Shown piece after piece: positions 36,496 to 42,284 of a stretch of 42,284 nt of DNA; position 1 is the stretch's first letter; every line of letters starts with the position of its first letter. Origin of the DNA: a virus. The stretch is from positions 1 to 42,284 of the IMG/VR virus record IMGVR_UViG_3300038423_000056. The stretch is one strand, 5' to 3'. The notes under the pieces are model-generated. The model was not told the origin of the DNA. It did not search any database and saw only the letters and a list, made by a program, of their open reading frames with translations. The position numbers and the translations under genes were made by a program.

Positions 36496-37007
36496 AGAAC
36501 TGGTATCCTGTTTGTCCATTTTTGCATTTTTTCGGGTAACTCGCCCGGCCAGTAAGCGGTATCATTAGGTGTACCACCTAAACACACCTCAACATATTCT
36601 GAGCAAAAGAGCTTGTCCGTTTCAATTTTACAATGACCAATAAGTTGTCTTGTTAATCCTTCATAATCATATGGCACGCCGAGATATGAAAACGCCCGTT
36701 CTTCAATCAAGGGAATTTCAGGTGCATACTGCTCTTTAAGTAAATAAAGATATGCCTTGCCATCCCATTGTTCTAACTTTTTTGACAGGAATGTAACGTC
36801 TATTCCGTCACCGAGTGCTTCAAAGACAAAGATCCTTCTCTGCCCCGAATACGGGCTGTCCAGAATAACGGCAAGGGAACTGTGGTTCACGTCATAACCC
36901 GTTTTGAGCCTTATAGCATCACCAAGAAGGCTGTTGGCATGCCATTCTACCAAAGCTCCTGTACCAATCTGCCCCCTGACCTTTTGATAAAGGGTTAAAT
37001 CGTTCAT
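36492..37007 (-). CDS. YiiX/C92-like permuted papain-fold peptidase
   Basis: The start is set at ATG 37007, which overlaps the spike stop (ATGA). The 171-aa product has H42 in VNHSSLAVIL and C135 in LFCSEYVEVCL, the order expected in circularly permuted NlpC/P60 (YiiX, C92) enzymes. Such enzymes act on peptidoglycan peptides or lipoprotein-type substrates. It is between the spike and the lipoprotein, so it could help entry or lysis. No signal peptide. Confidence 0.65.
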   Translation of the reverse strand: MNDLTLYQKVRGQIGTGALVEWHANSLLGDAIRLKTGYDVNHSSLAVILDSPYSGQRRIFVFEALGDGIDVTFLSKKLEQWDGKAYLYLLKEQYAPEIPLIEERAFSYLGVPYDYEGLTRQLIGHCKIETDKLFCSEYVEVCLGGTPNDTAYWPGELPEKMQKWTNRIPVL

Positions 37008-39427
37008 CAATACGCCGCCCATGTCCCACCATTGGTTCCCACTTCACAGAACCACTGATAATAAGAGTTCGTAGCGTCTATACAGGCAGTCCGACAACGG
37101 AGAGTGTCACCTTTTACTGCTGCGGTATCTTTGATGCCCTTTCCTGAACCTATAACTCCATCCGTCCCAGCAAGCGCCATTAAATCACCCATTGGCTGTA
37201 GATAGACAGAGGTTACTGCGCCGTTGAAATCGGCTGTCGGTGTGAATTTGGGAGCCGTGGTCGCATTGGCGGTGAAGGCAAAAGAGTAAGTGCCTGCCGC
37301 CGTCCTTGCCGTGTCGGTTTGCCCCCCCGCTGAGAACGTGACAGAAGTGCCTGCTGTCATGTAAACCGTGTAGGTGGCAAGGTAAGACTGACCGTTGACA
37401 CAAGAGTAGGTAGAGGTCAAGGCGGTTGTAACAGTTGTGGTATGTAGGGCTTCCCCGCCATTTGCCGCGTTATACGCCCAATTTGCACCCGACCATCCAG
37501 TGAGACTTCCTATTCCATAGATGACATTCACAAGGTCAGTCGTAGTCGCTGGTACATTATTCAGGATGCCACTATTGTTTTTTAGACCCCAAAGATTAGA
37601 TTCTGCTGTGGTAAGATTAACCTGAAAGCTGTATCCCGCCTTTGCCGTAGGAAGATAGTTTGTGATGTCTGCCGCTGCCTGCCCTGTGTTGACGAGTATC
37701 GTATCGCTGACCTGAGCTACGGAGAGGCCAACTGCGGTAATGTTGATGGTAAGGCCGGAACCGTTAGTCCAGTATCCAGTTGCAGTAAGTGCCGAAGTAG
37801 GCCATCCTGTAGCAACCGTATAATCCCTGCTTCCACTATCGACCAATACAACGGAAGTTACAACACCGCTGTTTTGGGTAGCAACCTTAACGATTGCATC
37901 ACCCGTCCCCCCTGCTGAGGTCAGCGTAGAATTTGCGCCGTACTGTGATGTTATTTCTACCTTGACAAGGTCACCCGTATTGTAACCCGTTCCTCCATTG
38001 GTGGGAGTTGCACTAATAGTCGCAATCGAACCAGAGGTCACAGCGGCAGGTATTATCTGTTCAGTGTGTTTAAGGGGAGCCGTCAAAATTGCGTTTCGGG
38101 AAAAGTGCATATCGCCCAAGTTGTCAATGTAAGAAATATCCCTGAAGATTTCATAATTCACGCTCATGCACTGTGGTGGGTATTCAATGGGCTCTACAGT
38201 AAGTAGATGTTTTGCATCCGTAACAGATTTGACGGTGTAATAAGATTTTTGGAAAGCGTGGGTTCCAATGTAATTAGATATATGCAGAATGTCGCCAGGT
38301 AATACATTTGCAAAGGTCGCCCAAGGGTCGTTACCGTTGATGTTTGAAAAATTATTTAATGTAGCAGTTCCCGCACTACAGCCATCATTATAATTTATCG
38401 AACCGCTATAACCATTTGCCCCTGAATTATTTGCTATTGTAAGATACGAACCCCAAAGGTCTGTTTTGTTCCCGCTGGCAAAATTTAAGGTGGAATTATA
38501 TTGTAAACTTACCTGACCACCGTTCAAGATATTCCCGTACATAGAATATCCGTATCCTGCCGCAACGATGGCCTGGGGAGTTTTCCAAAAGATGTTGTTA
38601 CTTACAACTTCGTTAGCCATCTGTGGAGAGATTCCCGACTGACCCACATTATAGAAAATGTTTGAATCTATCACGATGGGTGTACCATATGTTGATATGC
38701 CTTGATTGAGAATATTATAAAAAGTGTTATGAGATATATCTATGTACGCACCGCCGTTTTCATAGATTCCCCAGTTAAGCGTATCAAAATAATTATTATC
38801 TATTCTCGTTCCGGTGTTAGACCCGCCTGTTGCTATCCCTACGCCCTGTGTGCTCGCACTTTGAACGAATTTATTATCGTGAATCGAGCTTCCGGTATCG
38901 TCAGCAAAATAGAGATGAGAAACCCATTGAACTGACCGATTTCCTACAAATGAGTTTTTTGAAATATCTCCGTATGTCGTATGGGACATATTTAAGTCTT
39001 GAAAACCGCCGTTATCAAAATATACGTCATAGACAAGTGGATAATCGACATAGGTTAACGAAATGCCGTTACTCGCTGCCCCACCTGCTTTAACACGCAA
39101 ATTTGAGATTGAAACATTTGTAAGGTGCGTTCCATTTGTCCCTACGACATCAAAGACATCTCCAGTTGAGGTATTGTGGATATAGGTGCAGTAACCCGCC
39201 CCTTGAATCGTCTGCTTATCATAGACGGAAAGGGCTGTCGTGATTGCGTACGTGCCGCAGGGAATATAGACGTTCCCACTTGCACCCGCAGCATCAAGGC
39301 ACGCCTGCAACGTCCCATACTTCCCGCAGTCGGTGACGTTGGTGAGGGAACCCGGCATCGGTGGTATTGCGAACGCAGTCGAGGCAATCAGCAATAAACT
39401 TATTATGAAAATAGATATCTTTTTCAT
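37007..39427 (-). CDS. Right-handed beta-helix tailspike, exported-type leader
   Basis: The 806-aa protein starts with a Sec-type signal (KKISIFIISLLLIASTAFA). Residues about 30-300 form a pectate-lyase-like beta-helix: YGTLQACLDAAGASGNVYIP is the usual opening strand and helix, and many short Asn-containing rungs (DNNYFDTLNWGIYENGG, SHNTFYNILNQGIST) follow. The C-terminal half is Thr/Gly-rich. Phage spikes of this class often degrade surface polysaccharide. Active residues cannot be assigned by eye. It lies upstream of the lysis cassette. Confidence 0.7.
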   Translation of the reverse strand: MKKISIFIISLLLIASTAFAIPPMPGSLTNVTDCGKYGTLQACLDAAGASGNVYIPCGTYAITTALSVYDKQTIQGAGYCTYIHNTSTGDVFDVVGTNGTHLTNVSISNLRVKAGGAASNGISLTYVDYPLVYDVYFDNGGFQDLNMSHTTYGDISKNSFVGNRSVQWVSHLYFADDTGSSIHDNKFVQSASTQGVGIATGGSNTGTRIDNNYFDTLNWGIYENGGAYIDISHNTFYNILNQGISTYGTPIVIDSNIFYNVGQSGISPQMANEVVSNNIFWKTPQAIVAAGYGYSMYGNILNGGQVSLQYNSTLNFASGNKTDLWGSYLTIANNSGANGYSGSINYNDGCSAGTATLNNFSNINGNDPWATFANVLPGDILHISNYIGTHAFQKSYYTVKSVTDAKHLLTVEPIEYPPQCMSVNYEIFRDISYIDNLGDMHFSRNAILTAPLKHTEQIIPAAVTSGSIATISATPTNGGTGYNTGDLVKVEITSQYGANSTLTSAGGTGDAIVKVATQNSGVVTSVVLVDSGSRDYTVATGWPTSALTATGYWTNGSGLTINITAVGLSVAQVSDTILVNTGQAAADITNYLPTAKAGYSFQVNLTTAESNLWGLKNNSGILNNVPATTTDLVNVIYGIGSLTGWSGANWAYNAANGGEALHTTTVTTALTSTYSCVNGQSYLATYTVYMTAGTSVTFSAGGQTDTARTAAGTYSFAFTANATTAPKFTPTADFNGAVTSVYLQPMGDLMALAGTDGVIGSGKGIKDTAAVKGDTLRCRTACIDATNSYYQWFCEVGTNGGTWAAY

Positions 39428-39438
39428 GGCGTGCCTCC

Positions 39439-39981
39439 TTACCGAGCCTTAAATATCAGGTCGAGGGTTACTTGCGCCGAGAAGTTAGTGGCGCCGTTTC
39501 CAGTAATCGCCACAGTAGGGGCTGACCTGATTACGGGATAGCCCGTTGCGGTATTTTCCATCAGCGTCAACTGTGCTACCGATGCTGAGCCGTTTGAGGT
39601 AAGCAATCCGAGATCAATTGCATATCCCTGTGTGTCCGTAATTGTGACCGTGTAAAGCGTTGTCGGACAGGCAACTGAGCATGTAAGCTGAGAAGAACTT
39701 ACATTTCCCGGCGTTCTTCCTACCTGATACAAATAGTAGCCATAGAGATTGTAGGGTGGATTTGTCGTTGTGGAAGGCACAAGGGCAATCGTAGCGGTTG
39801 GAAAGGTAGCCGAACCCCCCGAATCAGCGATACAGGTTATCGTGACTATGGCCGTTACCGCATCTGCAACTCTGTCCTGTGGTGTGTACGAGGTCTTAAC
39901 GGTCTGTGTGCATGACCCTAATCCGTAAGCCGGAACTGCAAACAGAATTACGAGCATCAATGCTAAAAGTATTTTTTTCAT
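39439..39981 (-). CDS. Exported beta-rich protein, 180 aa
   Basis: A signal peptide (KKILLALMLVILFAVPAYG) precedes a Thr/Ser-rich beta-protein with four Cys (CTQTVK, TCIAD, LTCSVACP), some of which may pair in the periplasm. It is between the spike and the small coiled-coil gene. It may be a fibre or spike accessory. No family was recognised. Confidence 0.6.
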   Translation of the reverse strand: MKKILLALMLVILFAVPAYGLGSCTQTVKTSYTPQDRVADAVTAIVTITCIADSGGSATFPTATIALVPSTTTNPPYNLYGYYLYQVGRTPGNVSSSQLTCSVACPTTLYTVTITDTQGYAIDLGLLTSNGSASVAQLTLMENTATGYPVIRSAPTVAITGNGATNFSAQVTLDLIFKAR

Positions 39982-39996
39982 TGTGAATCCTCCTGA

Positions 39997-40233
39997 TTAT
40001 TTCTTGGGTTTAGTTTCCTTTTCCTTGTCTTCTATAGCTTTCAATTTTGCCTCTAACTCAGGCAGAGCTTTTTGTATCTCCTGATATTGCTGTGGGAGAA
40101 ACCTCATTTGCATTTCGATATTCTGTAGAATCAATTTGGAGTTGCTTATTCTGAGTTGCAATTCAGTCTTTTCGTCTGCCCATACCGTAGTCGCAAACAA
40201 CAGAACCAATGCCGTGATGATGATTTTTTTCAT
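39997..40233 (-). CDS. Small exported coiled-coil protein, complete copy, 78 aa
   Basis: ATG 40233 gives a signal peptide (KKIIITALVLLFATTVWA, cleavage before DEKTE) and a highly charged coiled coil (LQLRISNSKLILQNIEMQM, then ELEAKLKAIEDKEKE). An upstream in-frame extension only reads the end of the fibre region. It directly follows the fibre, and its first 42 codons are repeated at the left end of the window. A periplasmic fibre chaperone is possible. Confidence 0.7.
   Translation of the reverse strand: MKKIIITALVLLFATTVWADEKTELQLRISNSKLILQNIEMQMRFLPQQYQEIQKALPELEAKLKAIEDKEKETKPKK
40107..40233. repeat. Right-hand copy of the 127-bp exact repeat
   Basis: Identical to 1-127 in the same orientation. 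It covers the signal peptide and the first part of the small coiled-coil gene. Here it is followed on the right by the long fibre, whereas the left copy is followed by the short fibre. Confidence 0.85.
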
Positions 40234-40246
40234 ATGGTTTCCTTTC

Positions 40247-42284
40247 TTATTGAATCGTTCCGTACAGTGGTATGTAATATGTATTACCCCCGTAATACAC
40301 TTTTCCCCATCCATAGAACCCCGGAGGGGTACTACCAGTTACACTATATGGTGCAGTTTGTCCTGTACCGTTACTATAGACAGTAAATACATTTGTTGGT
40401 CTAAATTGACCAGCCGAACCACCGGGATCACCCCCTATACCTATTCCACCTCCGGTATATACAAAATTAAACTGAACATTGGAATTTGTCGCCAACCCCT
40501 GATTGATGCCTGTTAAGTTTGCGTTGTACGCTTGCACATCACTTCCTATATTAAGACCCAATGAAGTTCTGCCTGTAGCAGCAACAAGATTTGTTGAACC
40601 ACCATCCCATTGTAGTCTTTGGGAATAGGCTGCATCCCAATTTGTATGATTGTCTGTAATAGTCGTAACTACCGATGCACCATTACCTACAAGTATTCCG
40701 GAAAGAGAATCAAGCTGAACCGTACTCACAACATGTAAAGTTCCACCAATACCAACATTACTCTTAAAATATCCCGCACCATTTTGGTCAACATCGAAAA
40801 GTGCAGTTGAGTTGTCCGTATCAAGAGCCAAGAATGGGTACTTCCAGCCCTTATTTCCCTCGGCAAGAAATCCCGCATATTGGCGAACATTGTTGAGGGT
40901 ATAGGGAGAAATATCACCAGAGTAAGCTCGGATACCGACACCATAAAGCGGCGTGCCTCCGGGGTCAACCTGACTAACCAAAATAGCATCAAACACTATC
41001 GTGTTTCCAGCATTTGGGGCGGCTCCCCCACTACTATTTTTAAAGACTTGAAATTCCCCGCCGTATATTCCCGCCGTATTCACATTACTTGTGACCAACA
41101 CATTACTTTCAATACCGCTTATCTCCACATTGGAATTAGCTACTGCCGCCGTCACATCAGATATGATACCATAACCATCATAAGTAGTTCCACCATATGT
41201 ATATGTCCTTACTATACCCAGTCCAGTTGATTGACCAGAACTAAGTCCCGATGAATCAGACAATGTGCCAGAGATATAAACTATCGTTGTGTTTTTATCA
41301 TATGTCATAGCTGACATACCCGCTAACACACCCGCATTATTATATTGTGCCTGAGTATCAGACCCACCTGGAGTTGATGACGACGAACTATATGAGAAAT
41401 TACCCGACCCATCATTCTTTAAAAATCCACTAGAGTTCGCCAAATTAGCAATCGAGGCAAGGTTGACATTATACGCCTCATAGTCGGAAGATGAAGATGC
41501 GGTAGATAATGTAGCTATACCGCCAGAAACCGCCATTTTCAGAAGCCCCGTTGTCAATGCTCCGAGATTAACAGCATTGGCAGGTTCACTTGTGGACTGT
41601 GTAACCACATAGTACCCACTTGCATTTGCCCCACCGCCTCCACTCACGCAATCCGCACCCGTAGCAGACAAAACACCACTTGAATTGACATGGAGGCATT
41701 GTGTTGTGCCAGTCAATGCGCCAAAGGTGGTTGTACCATTAAGCGTAGCCGCCGTAAGGGTAGGGGTAGTAAGCAAAGGAGATGTGCTATATACCAAACT
41801 GGTTGATGAAGTTCCCGTTGTGCCTGTAGCTAAGGCAAGATAATTTAACTGTGTTCCAGTAGCCTGTACCTGCGTTGTTCCTATAGTAAGACCCGAAGTC
41901 GCCGCGCTATAGGAAGGAACGGTTACAATTCCTGTAAACGTAGGAGATGCCAAAGTAGCATAATTCGCTATTGTTGCAAAAGCTCCTGTCCCGAAAGCTA
42001 CGTTATTGCTTTTTAGGCAAGTGATTACACCCGCCGATGTTATGGTACAGTCTTGACTTAGGGTTACACCTGCGATATGAGTAGAATCATACCACATGCC
42101 TAACTGATTGGCCGTCGGAGTGCCGTGGGTATAAACATTACCGCCACCTCCGCCCCCACTTCCGCAATCGCTACCAGTACCGCTTACAACACCCGCACCG
42201 CTTACATGAAGGCATTGAGTTGAACCCGTGATCGGGAAAGTGACTGTGCCAGTAAATGTGGGAGAATTTAACGGAGCATATCCC
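40247..42284 (-). CDS. Tail fibre, long version, 5'-truncated by the window end
   Basis: The frame is open from the window edge; the internal ATG 42097 is not its real start. The first residues visible match the end of the attachment-domain part of the short fibre (QCLHVSGAGVVSGTGSD). The body is Ser/Thr/Gly-rich beta with repeated modules: TTQCLHVNSSGVLSATGADC at about residue 135 of the Met-42097 numbering echoes the N-terminal module. The end AGQFRPTN...TYYIPLYGTIQ matches the short-fibre tip. At least 679 residues are present here. It probably starts with the same leader and T7-type domain as the short fibre. Confidence 0.75.
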   Translation of the reverse strand, partial: GYAPLNSPTFTGTVTFPITGSTQCLHVSGAGVVSGTGSDCGSGGGGGGNVYTHGTPTANQLGMWYDSTHIAGVTLSQDCTITSAGVITCLKSNNVAFGTGAFATIANYATLASPTFTGIVTVPSYSAATSGLTIGTTQVQATGTQLNYLALATGTTGTSSTSLVYSTSPLLTTPTLTAATLNGTTTFGALTGTTQCLHVNSSGVLSATGADCVSGGGGANASGYYVVTQSTSEPANAVNLGALTTGLLKMAVSGGIATLSTASSSSDYEAYNVNLASIANLANSSGFLKNDGSGNFSYSSSSSTPGGSDTQAQYNNAGVLAGMSAMTYDKNTTIVYISGTLSDSSGLSSGQSTGLGIVRTYTYGGTTYDGYGIISDVTAAVANSNVEISGIESNVLVTSNVNTAGIYGGEFQVFKNSSGGAAPNAGNTIVFDAILVSQVDPGGTPLYGVGIRAYSGDISPYTLNNVRQYAGFLAEGNKGWKYPFLALDTDNSTALFDVDQNGAGYFKSNVGIGGTLHVVSTVQLDSLSGILVGNGASVVTTITDNHTNWDAAYSQRLQWDGGSTNLVAATGRTSLGLNIGSDVQAYNANLTGINQGLATNSNVQFNFVYTGGGIGIGGDPGGSAGQFRPTNVFTVYSNGTGQTAPYSVTGSTPPGFYGWGKVYYGGNTYYIPLYGTIQ
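42168..42284. repeat. Right-end copy of the 117-bp exact repeat
   Basis: Identical to 332-448. It stops three C into the C9 tract, at the window end. Left of 42168 the sequence differs from that left of 332, so this is the second boundary of the fibre fork. Confidence 0.85.

Overview
The window is the nearly complete genome of a tailed phage with a short, T7-type tail (podovirus architecture), probably assembled from a metagenome. The evidence is a collinear head and tail set: GpA-type large terminase, head-to-tail connector portal, Bbp19-like and Bbp16-like proteins, T7-like adaptor and nozzle, three internal virion (ejection) proteins, and a fibre with a T7 gp17-type attachment domain. No integrase, reverse transcriptase, RNA polymerase or tRNA gene was recognised. 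Lipoprotein and Sec signal sequences suggest a Gram-negative host; the host cannot be named.

Layout. A divergent switch at 28.33-28.42 kb holds two sigma70-type promoters, each with a TTGACA -35 box and a 16-bp spacer. The leftward one fires an apparently leaderless transcript for a 64-aa helix-turn-helix protein. The rightward one fires an early operon (28.4-34.95 kb) of small Cys-rich and membrane proteins, a 21-unit repeat protein, a RecA-like ATPase and a PAPS-reductase-like enzyme. Leftward from the switch come RusA, zinc proteins, a phosphoesterase, HNH, primase-helicase, SSB and a Cys-rich HTH protein (28.3-21 kb). The packaging, head, tail and ejection genes follow (20.8-2.1 kb), then an ATP-grasp enzyme and the tail fibre (2.1-0.1 kb). 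The right end (42.3-35 kb, also minus strand) continues this order: a longer fibre, a small coiled-coil protein, a 180-aa exported protein, a beta-helix spike, and a lysis cassette ending in a SleB-type endolysin. The early and late units converge stop-to-stop at 34953/34954. The gene order therefore closes into a circle with one divergent and one convergent point.

The ends of the window are not simple terminal repeats. Bases 1-127 equal 40107-40233, and bases 332-448 equal 42168-42284. These two shared blocks flank two different fibre C-terminal regions: a short one at the left end and a long one at the right end. The simplest reading is one fibre locus with two alleles in the population (unit about 40.1 or 41.8 kb). 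A tandem fibre duplication is the alternative.

Most notable observations: (1) eight TGTAGAC iterons in two helically phased clusters, plus an AT-rich stretch, inside the primase-helicase gene, a candidate replication origin; (2) Sec signal peptides on the T7-type fibre and its neighbours; (3) the two-allele fibre fork with a G9 tract; (4) an ATP-grasp enzyme translationally coupled to the fibre; (5) a combinatorial 24-nt repeat protein; (6) a eukaryote-style C2H2 zinc finger between head and tail genes; (7) two small genes that appear frameshifted, one of them a broken paralogue of an intact gene 11 kb away.
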